From NCBI GenBank assembly GCA_001898405.1, contig MKTW01000018.1, forward strand, positions 214,432 to 268,925: a stretch of DNA of 54,494 bases. Reading direction: 5' to 3'. The DNA is from Sphingobacteriales bacterium 44-61 (lineage in GTDB: Bacteria; Bacteroidota; Bacteroidia; Chitinophagales; Chitinophagaceae). Below the pieces are notes generated by a model. That model was given only the letters and a program-made list of their open reading frames with translations, did not search any database and was not told the origin of the DNA. A program made the translations under genes and the position numbers. This document shows positions 18,642-27,902 of the stretch, piece after piece; position 1 is the stretch's first letter, and each line of letters opens with the position of its first letter.

Positions 18642-19562
18642 TTAAGAATGAACCTGTATACCGGAAGAACCTGATTTTATAAGTTGATAGATTTCTTCTA
18701 CATGATAGTCGGGCCACGCCCCTTTACGCGAAGCCACCAGGGCCCCCAGCCCGCTGGCAAAATTCAATGCTGCATCCGGCAGCTCGCCCGCAATGATCCG
18801 GGAAAGAAAAGCAGCTAAAAAAGAATCGCCGCTTCCGATAGTATCAGCAACAACTACTTTATAGCCATGATGGCGATACCATTTTCCTTTATAATTGATA
18901 ACAGCACCTTCTTCTCCCATTGTAACGATGAGTATGGGAACATTGAACCGCTCCTGCAGCAATTCCATCCGCTCTTCTGTGCTGTTGTATTCAGCGAACC
19001 ACCCGGTGATCAATTCCAGCTCGGCAATGTTCATCTTTACAATATCCGCTTTTGTCAACAGCTCTTCCACGATCAGCCTGCTGTAGTGTGGGGGACGCAG
19101 ATTGATATCAAGCACTTTGGTTTGTGCTGCTTCCAGCAGGCTTAACAGCGCTTCCCTGGAAGTCTTTTCACGGGTGATGAGGCTGCCAAAAATGAAATAC
19201 TGTGCCTGCTTCACCAGGTCAACCGAAGCTTCATCTGCTACTATGTAATCCCATGCAGCTGGTGATACGATCTCATATTTCATTTCGCCTTGCGCATTAG
19301 CTGTAGCGTGCACGATGCCTGTTGGCCTGTCATAATCCAATTGTACATGGCTGGTATCTATCTGCTTGCCCTGCAGGATATTCAGCAACTCCCTGCCCCT
19401 TTCATCAATACCAATGCGGGTCAGCAGGGCGGGCTTTTCTCCCAGTTGATGGAGATGATACGCTACATTCATTGGCGCACCGCCCGGCAATGCTTCTGTT
19501 GGCAAAATATCCCAGAGTATCTCACCAAAGCACACAACATTATTGTGAATAGAATTTGACAT
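18642..19562 (-). CDS. PfkB-family carbohydrate kinase, probable fructokinase
   Basis: A 306-residue cytosolic kinase of the PfkB/ribokinase family. It starts MSNSIHNNVVCFGEILWDILP, has the PGGAPMNVAYHLHQLG substrate block, and carries the ATP/catalytic signature DTIGSGDSFLAAFL (near 240-253) with the catalytic Asp. It probably converts fructose to fructose 6-phosphate. The frame is open to 19664, but that version would overlap the transporter gene by over 80 bases and add an unrelated tail, so I chose the ATG at 19562, 19 bases after the transporter stop. Its place between a sugar porter and SusC/GH32 genes supports fructose as substrate. Confidence 0.92.
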   Translation of the reverse strand: MSNSIHNNVVCFGEILWDILPTEALPGGAPMNVAYHLHQLGEKPALLTRIGIDERGRELLNILQGKQIDTSHVQLDYDRPTGIVHATANAQGEMKYEIVSPAAWDYIVADEASVDLVKQAQYFIFGSLITREKTSREALLSLLEAAQTKVLDINLRPPHYSRLIVEELLTKADIVKMNIAELELITGWFAEYNSTEERMELLQERFNVPILIVTMGEEGAVINYKGKWYRHHGYKVVVADTIGSGDSFLAAFLSRIIAGELPDAALNFASGLGALVASRKGAWPDYHVEEIYQLIKSGSSGIQVHS

Positions 19563-19581
19563 AGCAATCTGTTTGAGGTCA

Positions 19582-20955
19582 TTAACTGGTTTGAATGGAT
19601 TCCTTTTTTCCTTTTCCGGGCCGTTTCGAAGAGAGTTGCGCTTCAACCTGTTCCAGTGCCACACCCTTGGTCTCCGGCATTCTGAATAGTACCCAGAGCA
19701 ACTGCAGCACCATCATCAGCATAAAGAACAGGAAAATTTTGGCAGGGCCTATCTGCGGGTGGTTGGCAAAGAAAGGGAATATACTGGTGATGATCGCAGC
19801 CATGATCCAGTGAACGGAACTGCCCAGTGATTGGCCATAAGACCGCACCTGGTTTGGAAAGATCTCTGAAATGAACACCCATATCACAGCGCCCTGCCCG
19901 ATTGCATGTGCCGCAATAAAAATGAAAAGCAATACAGGCACAACCATGCCACCGAGATACTGAAAATAAAATGCTGCAGCCACACAACCGAGAGAGATAA
20001 TATAACCAATGCTGCCAATGAGCATTAATTTTTTACGGCCCAACCGATCGATCAGGTATAAGCCCAGCATAGTAAATACAAGATTTACGAGCCCTATGCC
20101 TGCACTTTGTAAAAAAGCGGCGCTCTTGCCAATGCCTGCCAGTTCAAACACACGGGGAGCAAAATAGATGATGGCATTGATACCAGACATCTGGTTGAAG
20201 AACGCAATGAGAATAGCCAGGACGATGGATTTAGTATACCGCTTATTAAGAAAAGTAGAGAGGCCGGCTTTTTGTTTTTCTTCATCAATGTTCCGGTGAA
20301 TCGCTGCAATAGCTTCGTCCACACCTTCGGGATCGGAAACTGCCAGTATTTTCCGCGCCTGTGTGTAATCATTTTTGTGTACCATCAACCAGCGCGGGCT
20401 TTCGGGAACAAAAGCCATCAGCACGGTAAATAATACGGCGGGTATGGTCAGGATGCCCAACATCCATCGCCAGGCATCTTCACCCATTCCGCTCAACAAG
20501 TAATTGGAAAAATAAGCCAGCAGGATACCGAATACGATATTGAACTGAAAAGCGGCTACCAGCTTACCGCGGCTTTTGGCTGGCGCAATTTCTGAGATGA
20601 ACATGGGGGCTACCACAGAAGAAGCACCTACGCCCAGGCCGCCAAGAAAGCGGAATGCCATAAAAGATATTACCTCAGGGGCCATCGCTGATCCAATTGC
20701 TGAGATCAGGAAGAGTATGCCGATCCAGACCAGTGATTTTTTGCGGCCATATCTTTCGGCTGGGATGCCGGCAAACAAAGCACCGATAATAGTACCATAC
20801 AGTGCCGATGCGATAGCCTGGCCGTGCACTACATCACTAAGAGACCATAAATGCTGTATTTCCTGTTCTGCTCCTGATATTACAGCTACATCCATTCCGA
20901 AGAGTAATCCGCCAAGGGCAACAACAATGCTCCAGAAAACTAATTTCTTATTCAT
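19582..20955 (-). CDS. MFS sugar porter family transporter, probable fructose importer
   Basis: A 457-residue inner-membrane transporter with 12 predicted helices. Sugar-porter signatures are present: GGLLFGMDVAVISGAE in helix 1, AERYGRKKSLVW after helix 2, PESPRWL before the central loop, DRLGRKKLML in the second half, and a C-terminal PETKGVALEQVE. The family moves monosaccharides, often with protons. It is the first gene of the fructan operon, next to the kinase, so fructose is the likely cargo. The ATG at 20955 faces the regulator gene across a 223-base intergenic region. Confidence 0.92.
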   Translation of the reverse strand: MNKKLVFWSIVVALGGLLFGMDVAVISGAEQEIQHLWSLSDVVHGQAIASALYGTIIGALFAGIPAERYGRKKSLVWIGILFLISAIGSAMAPEVISFMAFRFLGGLGVGASSVVAPMFISEIAPAKSRGKLVAAFQFNIVFGILLAYFSNYLLSGMGEDAWRWMLGILTIPAVLFTVLMAFVPESPRWLMVHKNDYTQARKILAVSDPEGVDEAIAAIHRNIDEEKQKAGLSTFLNKRYTKSIVLAILIAFFNQMSGINAIIYFAPRVFELAGIGKSAAFLQSAGIGLVNLVFTMLGLYLIDRLGRKKLMLIGSIGYIISLGCVAAAFYFQYLGGMVVPVLLFIFIAAHAIGQGAVIWVFISEIFPNQVRSYGQSLGSSVHWIMAAIITSIFPFFANHPQIGPAKIFLFFMLMMVLQLLWVLFRMPETKGVALEQVEAQLSSKRPGKGKKESIQTS

Positions 20956-21178
20956 GTGGCAAAAGCAATTTCCATGAATATCGCATTTGGGTCACCCAGA
21001 TCTGCTTTGATTTCAGATCAAAGACTTTAAAAATTGTTTCATTTTTCAGAATTCGATCATTGATTTGGTTTTTAATGACTTATGAAATAAAGATGATCAT
21101 TGAATTCTGCAGTTATTTAATTTTTATATCAGTTTGTTGTAGAATAATTACATTGGTGTTGCTAAAATTCTCAAAGAA
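20956..21178. promoter_or_regulatory. Divergent control region of the fructan locus
   Basis: This AT-rich gap separates the operon from its regulator and must hold both promoters. No good TAnnTTTG element is visible on the operon strand. A hairpin-like inverted repeat CTTTGAT / ATCAAAG lies at 21005-21023, and a 9-base direct repeat lies at 21055-21103. Either could be the binding site of the AraC domain of the divergent regulator; this is inference. Confidence 0.5.
21055..21103. repeat. Direct repeat GATCATTGA, candidate operator
   Basis: GATCATTGA occurs at 21055-21063 and 21095-21103, exactly 40 bases apart (about four helical turns). GAATTC flanks the pair on the outside (21049-21054 and 21102-21107), giving an additional imperfect inverted symmetry. 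It is centred between the operon and regulator genes, a position expected for an AraC-type activator site. Confidence 0.45.
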
Positions 21179-23968
21179 TTGAAACGATTGCTAACTGCTT
21201 TTTGCCTTGAACTCCGGTTTTGTGCCGGTATTTTTCTCACGGCTGCCCTGTTGCTGGCAGCTGGTTGCGGTATTCATAAAGACGAAGAACAATTTAAGAT
21301 CGGGTTTTCCCAATGCGGGGAAACCGATGCCTGGCGGCGTTCCATGATAGAGGAAATGCGGAGGGAACTTGCTTTTCATCCGGGAATAACACTCCTTTAT
21401 AAAGAAGCCCAGGACGACAGCCGGCTGCAGGTGCAGCAGGTAAAAGAGCTGATCGATGAAGATATCGACCTCCTGATCATTTCACCCAATGAAGCCCAGC
21501 CACTAACTCCAATAGTTGAAGAAGCTTTTGATAAAGGCATACGCGTGATCGTAGTAGACCGCAAGATCGCTTCCACGATGTATAATAATTATATAGGCGC
21601 CAATAATTATGAACTGGGCAAAATGGCAGGGGAGTATACAGGTCATTTACTCAATGGCAAAGGCAGGGTCATAGAGATCACCGGGCTGCCCACTTCCTCC
21701 CCGGCCACTGAACGCAACCGTGGGTTTGTTGAAGCCATAAGCCAATTCCCCGGTATCCAGATCACCGACAGGGTAAATGGTGCCTGGACAAAAGCTATAG
21801 CCAAAAAATCACTCGCCCCCATTGAAGATAAACTGGATTCGGCCGACCTGATCTTTGCACATAACGATGTGATGGCATTAGGCGCTCATGAAGTATGCGA
21901 TTCATTGGGTAGAAAAAATATAAAGATCATCGGGGTTGACGCATTACCCGGGAAAGGTGCAGGTATGGAAATGGTGGGATCAAGGATATTAACGGCCTCT
22001 ATGCTTTATCCTACCGGCGGTGCTGAATCTATCCGCAATGCTGTCCGGATATTAAATAATCAGCCGGTAAATAAGGAAACCATTTTAAATACGCTGGTAG
22101 TTGATTCCGCAAATGTGCGTATGATGAGTTTGCAAACAGACAAGATCATCAGTCAGCAAAGCGACATTAAACAACAGCAGGGAATGTTGCTGGAGCAAAA
22201 ACGTATTTATAATAACCAACGCACCTATATTTATATATTAGGAAGTGTTTTATTGCTGGCCATTTGTTTTGCCGGATTGCTTTTTTATTCCCGCTTGCTC
22301 AACAGGCGTATCAACAGGCAACTGCTGCTGCGGAATGCGGAAGTGCAGCGTAAAACAGAAGAGCTGATCGAAATGTCGGAAAAAGCCAATGCCGCTCATG
22401 AAGCAAAGCTTAATTTTTTTACCAATATCTCACATGAATTCAGGACCCCATTATGCCTGATATTGGCGCCGGTTGAAGAGTTGCGGCAAAACCAGAAACT
22501 TCCATCCACGACCCGCCACCCACTGGCTTTGATCGAAAAAAATGCTTACCGCCTGCTACGCCTGGTCAATGAATTGATCGATTTCAGGAAGATCGAGTTT
22601 AAAAAAATGCAGATCAGGGCAGCAGAAACCGATCTGGTACTTTATGTCAATGATATTTTACAAAACTTCCAAAGCCTTGCCCATAAAAGAAATATTGACT
22701 GCCGGTTGCTTACAACAGAACGCATATTAAGTGTATGGATAGACGAATCACTATTTGATAAGGTTCTGAACAACCTGCTTTCCAATGCATTTAAGTTTAC
22801 CGACGATGGTGGTTCCATAACAGTGATCATCCAAAAAGAATCAGCCACCAATAATGCGGTCATACGTGTTGAAGATAATGGAACGGGAATGAGCGAACAG
22901 GAACTGGGGCAAATTTTCGAACCTTTTTTCCAGGGAAGAGATAGCCGGTACAGTGGGTCTGGACTTGGACTGGCATTGACAAAGGAATTGGTTGACCTTC
23001 ATCATGGAAGTATTCACGTGAATAGCAGGAAAGATAAAGGAACAAGTTTCACGATCCTCCTGCCATTAGGGAAAGAACATTTTTCAGAGAACGAACTGTC
23101 AACCGGGAACATAGATGGCAGGTCAATGCAGAAAGAAGAGTCCTGGCCGGATAATATCGACGATAATGAACTGCCGGCAGCAGGAGGCGCAGCAGCCATG
23201 CCTGGTCAGCAAACAGCTACCATATTAGTAGTCGATGATAATGCAGAGCTGCGCGGCTTTTTGAAAGAACAGCTTACATCCCACTACTTTGTTATGGAGG
23301 CAGAAGATGGTGTTAGCGGGTTGCAACAGGTTTTTGATCATAATCCTGACCTGGTGATCAGCGATGTAATGATGCCCGGGAAAGACGGTATTACATTTAC
23401 GGAGCATTTAAAAAAAGATATCAGAACGGCCCATATCCCTATCATCTTACTTACCGCAAAAACTTCCGTAGAACAGCAAATAGAAGGATTAAAATCAAAA
23501 GCAGATGCCTACATCACCAAACCATTCAATCTTTCACTGCTGCAGCATACAATTTCAAATCTTCTGCAAAGCAGGGCTGTACTGAAGGACCATCTGACCA
23601 TGGAGATACCACTCGCCATAAAAGGTAACAGCGGGAAGAAGAGCGACAGGCAATTCCTTGCTGAATTTACCGCTATCGTGGAAAGTAACCTCGGCAATGA
23701 CTCATTTTCGGTGGAAGACATTTGCAAAGCCATGCACTTGAGTAAGATGCAGCTGTACCGGAAAGTCAAAGTGCTACTTGACGTCAGCATCAATGAGTAT
23801 ATACTTAATGCCCGCATTCAAAAAGCTAAATACCTGATACAGCATGATGATCTCAACATCAGTGATGTGGCTTTTCAAACCGGGTTTTCTTCGGCATCTT
23901 ATTTTTCTACGGTGTTCAAGAATAAAACAGGACAGGCGCCGAATGCTTTCAGGAAGAAGAAAGCATAG
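21179..23968 (+). CDS. Hybrid two-component regulator with periplasmic sugar-binding sensor
   Basis: A 929-residue sensor/regulator. Order: N-terminal membrane segment with possible lipobox (LLAAGC), LacI/ribose-binding-like sensor domain (about 38-320; KIGFSQCGETDAWRRSM, ISPNEAQPLTP, GANNYELGKMAGEY, FAHNDVMALGAHE), transmembrane helix (about 350-372), HisKA with NISHEFRTPL (His near 419), HATPase (DNGTGMSEQELGQIFEPFFQ, GSGLGLAL), receiver (Asp in VISDVMMPGKDG, near 728) and AraC HTH (about 840-929). The layout matches the Bacteroides BT1754 type, known to bind fructose. The start is a TTG at 21179: no ATG or GTG gives the signal segment, and an in-frame TAG lies at 21140. It faces the fructan operon and probably activates it. 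Confidence 0.93.
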   Translation: MKRLLTAFCLELRFCAGIFLTAALLLAAGCGIHKDEEQFKIGFSQCGETDAWRRSMIEEMRRELAFHPGITLLYKEAQDDSRLQVQQVKELIDEDIDLLIISPNEAQPLTPIVEEAFDKGIRVIVVDRKIASTMYNNYIGANNYELGKMAGEYTGHLLNGKGRVIEITGLPTSSPATERNRGFVEAISQFPGIQITDRVNGAWTKAIAKKSLAPIEDKLDSADLIFAHNDVMALGAHEVCDSLGRKNIKIIGVDALPGKGAGMEMVGSRILTASMLYPTGGAESIRNAVRILNNQPVNKETILNTLVVDSANVRMMSLQTDKIISQQSDIKQQQGMLLEQKRIYNNQRTYIYILGSVLLLAICFAGLLFYSRLLNRRINRQLLLRNAEVQRKTEELIEMSEKANAAHEAKLNFFTNISHEFRTPLCLILAPVEELRQNQKLPSTTRHPLALIEKNAYRLLRLVNELIDFRKIEFKKMQIRAAETDLVLYVNDILQNFQSLAHKRNIDCRLLTTERILSVWIDESLFDKVLNNLLSNAFKFTDDGGSITVIIQKESATNNAVIRVEDNGTGMSEQELGQIFEPFFQGRDSRYSGSGLGLALTKELVDLHHGSIHVNSRKDKGTSFTILLPLGKEHFSENELSTGNIDGRSMQKEESWPDNIDDNELPAAGGAAAMPGQQTATILVVDDNAELRGFLKEQLTSHYFVMEAEDGVSGLQQVFDHNPDLVISDVMMPGKDGITFTEHLKKDIRTAHIPIILLTAKTSVEQQIEGLKSKADAYITKPFNLSLLQHTISNLLQSRAVLKDHLTMEIPLAIKGNSGKKSDRQFLAEFTAIVESNLGNDSFSVEDICKAMHLSKMQLYRKVKVLLDVSINEYILNARIQKAKYLIQHDDLNISDVAFQTGFSSASYFSTVFKNKTGQAPNAFRKKKA

Positions 23969-24159
23969 GCAAAGCCATTAAGCGGTAATTAACTTTGTTT
24001 CGATAACCCTTTGCTATACAAATTTCCGCCACTCGTGAATATGTTGTCACAAAACATCCTTGACGTCAAATTTTAGTGCTCTCCACCCCGCCGGTTTTTG
24101 TGTTTTCGGATCATGGCGACCTTTGATCTTAAGCGGCTGATCTTATACTGATTTCCCAC
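23969..24159. other. Intergenic region between convergent fructan regulator and peptide operon
   Basis: 191 bases separate the end of the rightward fructan regulator from the end of the leftward HlyD gene. I see no stem followed by a T-run, so the terminators of both transcripts are not apparent here. No small ORF with a convincing start was found. Confidence 0.4.
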
Positions 24160-25467
24160 TCATTTCCTCACCGCTCCCCTCAAAACAGAAAAAAATCGTT
24201 CTGTCAACCTTCTATTATTCGTAATAATCTCCGCTTCACCGGATAGATTATTCTTAAAGAAAATCGATTTATCATAATTGGTCACCAATCCATTAGTTAA
24301 CGCTGCCTTCACCAGAAAACTATCAGACGCCGAAGGTAGATCCGACAAAAAATTAACCTCTCCCCGCAAAAAGCCATATTCAGTACTTGGAAAGCCATTC
24401 ACCTTAATAATCACGTTCTGGCCCTTCTTCAGTTTTCCAAAGCCATTCTGGCCCGCCATCATTTCAATATAATAGGCCGATGTATCGGGTTGCAAAAAAA
24501 ATACTGTCTGCCCGCTTGTAAAAACCTGGTTGACGGTAATAGTGGTCGCAAACAACACTGTGCCGGATTCCGGAGCCGATAAAGTGTAGGTATTGATCCA
24601 TGCCTCGGTTGCGCTTTTCAGTTGAAGCAAGGCCGATCTGAACTGTTGCTGCAGATCAAGTATCTGCTTATCAAGGTCCAGTATCTCAGAGCGCTTATTG
24701 TGCAGGCTGATATCATTTGCCGTGATCTGAGCATTGAGTTGACTCAACGTCTGATCGCTTCCCAATAAACGGCTTTTATACTGATTCAGCTCGAGAGGGG
24801 CGATCACTTTGTCCCTTGCCAGCTTCTCATAAACTTTAAACTCATTATTCCGCATCTCTCTTTGCTCGGATTCTAGGTTTTGTCTTTGTCTTGTCGTTTC
24901 CCGGATGGAATTCAGGTATTGCAATTCCTTTTCAAATGCCTGTTTTTTCTGAGGGAAATATCCGTTACTGAAGAACTGCCTGCATATTTCGAACCGGTTC
25001 TGAAATTCCTGATATGCAACCTGAAGTTCTCCAAGATTTTGAAAAATCGGTAGCTGCTTACCAACGATGTTCTCCACTCCACTCGTGTCTCCACGGATGA
25101 TAGCGGAAGATATCCAATCTGAAAGCTGGATGATCTCGCTATATGAAGCAGTACTGTGCAGGTATCCTAAATACTGACCTTTCTTTACCTGGTCACCATT
25201 GTTTACCAGTAATTCTGTAAGTGAACCTGACACCCTGGCCGTGATTTGTTTCGGTGGATTGGTCGCCATGAGGCGCGCCGATGTTTTCACCACGTCAGGA
25301 TAACGAATGAACCAGGAAAGCAATAACAGCATCAGCAAGACCAACAATAAAATGACGTTTCCCTTTCGTATCATCCAGTTTGGTCTGTAACCGAGCAGGT
25401 CCTGCCCTTCTTCGGTGAGCATTTCTGTCTCGCCATTCCGTAAAGTGCTGGTTTTTTGATCAGGCAT
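24160..25467 (-). CDS. HlyD-family membrane fusion protein of peptide exporter
   Basis: A 435-residue periplasmic adaptor. It has one N-terminal transmembrane helix (about 37-55, very Leu-rich), a lipoyl-like half-motif (ARVSGSLTELLVNNGDQVKKGQYLGYL), a long coiled coil with many Gln/Glu (about 140-290), the second lipoyl half (LSAPESGTVLFATTITVNQVFTSGQ) and a C-terminal beta-barrel (YIEMMAGQNGFGKLKKGQNVIIKVNG). It joins an inner-membrane ABC exporter to an outer-membrane channel. I chose the ATG at 25467 over a longer frame from 25509 that overlaps the exporter gene. It is the last gene of the peptide operon; no TolC-like channel gene is nearby, so that part must come from elsewhere. Confidence 0.9.
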   Translation of the reverse strand: MPDQKTSTLRNGETEMLTEEGQDLLGYRPNWMIRKGNVILLLVLLMLLLLSWFIRYPDVVKTSARLMATNPPKQITARVSGSLTELLVNNGDQVKKGQYLGYLHSTASYSEIIQLSDWISSAIIRGDTSGVENIVGKQLPIFQNLGELQVAYQEFQNRFEICRQFFSNGYFPQKKQAFEKELQYLNSIRETTRQRQNLESEQREMRNNEFKVYEKLARDKVIAPLELNQYKSRLLGSDQTLSQLNAQITANDISLHNKRSEILDLDKQILDLQQQFRSALLQLKSATEAWINTYTLSAPESGTVLFATTITVNQVFTSGQTVFFLQPDTSAYYIEMMAGQNGFGKLKKGQNVIIKVNGFPSTEYGFLRGEVNFLSDLPSASDSFLVKAALTNGLVTNYDKSIFFKNNLSGEAEIITNNRRLTERFFSVLRGAVRK

Positions 25468-25477
25468 AAGTTTTCTT

Positions 25478-27799
25478 TTACGAACCCAGTTCAAGTTGAT
25501 TATGTACAAGCTGATAGTATCTGCCTTTTACTGCTACAAGTTCTTCATGTGTTCCTTTTTCGGCGATCCGGCCTTTTTCCAGCACTACTATCTGATCAGC
25601 ATTTTTTACTGTGCTCAACCGGTGTGCAACAACAATTACTGTGCGTCCCTGAAAAAATGTATCCAGGTTCTTAATGATCGTTCTTTCGTTGTTTGCATCA
25701 AGGCTATTGGTAGCTTCGTCAAACAAAATGAAGTCCGGATCTCTGTATACGGCCCTTGCGATAAGTATCCGTTGTTTTTGTCCCATACTAAGCCCAGCGC
25801 CTTCCGCTCCAATCTTTGTATTGAATTTCAACGGTAACGATTCGATAAATTCCAGCAGATTAGCAATTTCGGCGGCCTGGCGAAGCCGCTCATTATGTAT
25901 ATAGCCCTGTCCTACCGCAATGTTTTTTGCGATTGTATCTGAAAAGATGAAGCTCTCCTGCATTACCACGCCACAGTGAGCCCTCCACCGTTTTGCGCCC
26001 ATGCATATAAGGTTGGTATTACCTATCATTATCGCCCCTGTTTGGGGTATATAGAATTTCAACAGCAGTTTTAATAAGGTTGTTTTGCCGCTTCCGCTGG
26101 TACCGACAATTGCCGTGGTTTTACCTTTGGGGATAGAGAGATTTATATCTTTTAATACAGGTTCATTTCCGGCGCCGGGATAAGTAAAACTAACTTGGCG
26201 AAATACTAATGCGGCATCATCAGCAATACCTGGAGCAGGGGAATCTGATCCGATGGCAGGCAGATCATTCATTCCATGTAAAAGCGTATTACTGCTTGAT
26301 TGTTGATTCAAACCTCCCACTATTTGCCGTTTGAATGCCTGGGGTAGATCTTGCTGTAGTTGAAGGTCCAGTGGTTCTTCATCATCCAGGCTATGGATCT
26401 CATTCAACCTTGCCATACTAATCCGGGCATTTTGCAGGCTTTGAACAAAGCTGATCATTTGTTCGATTGGGCTGTTTAGTTGGCCGATGATATACTGTAC
26501 AGCCAGCATGGCACCCAGGGTCATATCGTGTTCGATCACGGCTTTTGCAGAAAGAAAAGTGATCAGTATGTTCTTGCCTTCATTAATAAAGAACGCGCCG
26601 GCTTGTTGCCATTGGTTAATTGAAAGGCCGGTCATGCCAAGACGGAATAATTTTACCTGCAGCCGTTCCCATCCGGATCGCATGTTATGTTCAACTCCAT
26701 TAAGCTTTATCTCCTGCATTCCCTGCACGAGTTGAATGGTTGCGCTTTGTTCCTGAGCGGCCACATGGAAACGTTTGTAATCCAGGTTCCTTCTTTTTTT
26801 TAAAAATAAAAATACCCATCCTGCATATAACAATGTTGCGCACGCAAAGACCACGAAAATGGAAGTGTTGAATACTGCAAGGATAATAGAAAGGATAGCG
26901 ACATTTAAAAGGGAAAAGAGTGCGCTTAAGGAAGTACCGGTAAGAAAGGCTTCGATCCGTTTGTGATCATTCATGCGTTGAAGAACATCCCCGGTATGCC
27001 GGCTATCGAAAAAGGCGATGGGTAACCTCATCAACTTGCTTAAAAAGTCAGAGAGGATGGAAATATTGATCCGGCTGCTGACGTGCAGCAATATCCAGCC
27101 GCGGACAAATTCGACAGCCAGCCGCCCCGCGAAAAGTGCGATCTGTGCAAGCACCACAACATAGATGTAGTTGATATTCGAATTATTGATCCCGGTGTCT
27201 ACAATACTTTGCGTCAAAAATGGAAGGAAAAGTTGCAGCAAGGCTCCCATGCCTAAGCCTATAAAGAGCTGAAAGATCAGTTTTTTATGAGGGCGCAGAT
27301 AATGAAATATACTATTGAAAGACTGGACCCCTGAGCTTTTCTCATCAGCATCACTTTCCCTGGCCTGGTAAAATGCTGCCGAAGGTTCCAACAGAAGAGC
27401 AATGCCTTCATTTTTTATATCATCCTCCTGGCTGACCCAATGCGATTTAAATTCATTTTCTGAAAGTGTTAAAAGCCCGCGGCCCGGATCAGCGATATAT
27501 AATTTATTTCGTTTGACCTTATATAACACCACAAAGTGATTCTGGTCCCAATGCAGAATTGCGGGTAGGTCCGCCTCCTTTATCAACACCTTATAGGGTA
27601 TTTTATAAGAGGCCGTATTCATTCCGATCGACTCAGCCGCTTCGCTGATGCCGAGCAGATTCACACCATTCTTCCCAATGCCGGCTCTCTCTCTTAGTAT
27701 GTCGAGCGGAATGACTCTTCCATAATGTTTTGCGATCATGCGCAGGCACGCAGGACCACAATCCATGGTATCCGATTGCTTGTAAAAAGTGAATGCCAT
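25478..27799 (-). CDS. C39 peptidase-containing ABC exporter (double-glycine peptide exporter)
   Basis: A 773-residue exporter that cuts and exports leader peptides ending in Gly-Gly. The N-terminal C39 peptidase is intact: catalytic Cys14 in QSDTMDCGPACL, the His in HWDQNHFVVLY (near 96-100) and Asp in ADPGRGL. Six transmembrane helices follow (about 170-450), then the ABC domain with Walker A GTSGSGKTT, signature LSMGQKQRIL, Walker B FILFDEATNSLD and H-loop VVAHRLS. The length is a little over the usual 700-730. It is 103 bases from the TlpA-like gene upstream and 10 bases from the HlyD gene downstream. The precursor two genes upstream is its obvious substrate. Confidence 0.95.
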   Translation of the reverse strand: MAFTFYKQSDTMDCGPACLRMIAKHYGRVIPLDILRERAGIGKNGVNLLGISEAAESIGMNTASYKIPYKVLIKEADLPAILHWDQNHFVVLYKVKRNKLYIADPGRGLLTLSENEFKSHWVSQEDDIKNEGIALLLEPSAAFYQARESDADEKSSGVQSFNSIFHYLRPHKKLIFQLFIGLGMGALLQLFLPFLTQSIVDTGINNSNINYIYVVVLAQIALFAGRLAVEFVRGWILLHVSSRINISILSDFLSKLMRLPIAFFDSRHTGDVLQRMNDHKRIEAFLTGTSLSALFSLLNVAILSIILAVFNTSIFVVFACATLLYAGWVFLFLKKRRNLDYKRFHVAAQEQSATIQLVQGMQEIKLNGVEHNMRSGWERLQVKLFRLGMTGLSINQWQQAGAFFINEGKNILITFLSAKAVIEHDMTLGAMLAVQYIIGQLNSPIEQMISFVQSLQNARISMARLNEIHSLDDEEPLDLQLQQDLPQAFKRQIVGGLNQQSSSNTLLHGMNDLPAIGSDSPAPGIADDAALVFRQVSFTYPGAGNEPVLKDINLSIPKGKTTAIVGTSGSGKTTLLKLLLKFYIPQTGAIMIGNTNLICMGAKRWRAHCGVVMQESFIFSDTIAKNIAVGQGYIHNERLRQAAEIANLLEFIESLPLKFNTKIGAEGAGLSMGQKQRILIARAVYRDPDFILFDEATNSLDANNERTIIKNLDTFFQGRTVIVVAHRLSTVKNADQIVVLEKGRIAEKGTHEELVAVKGRYYQLVHNQLELGS

Positions 27800-27902
27800 T
27801 TTAAAAACATTAAGATGCGGCAGATGCCGATAGATAAGATTGCCGGGAGGTTAAGTAAAATGTTACTTCGACCTTTTGATTATCGCGCCCGCAGGCTCCT
27901 GC

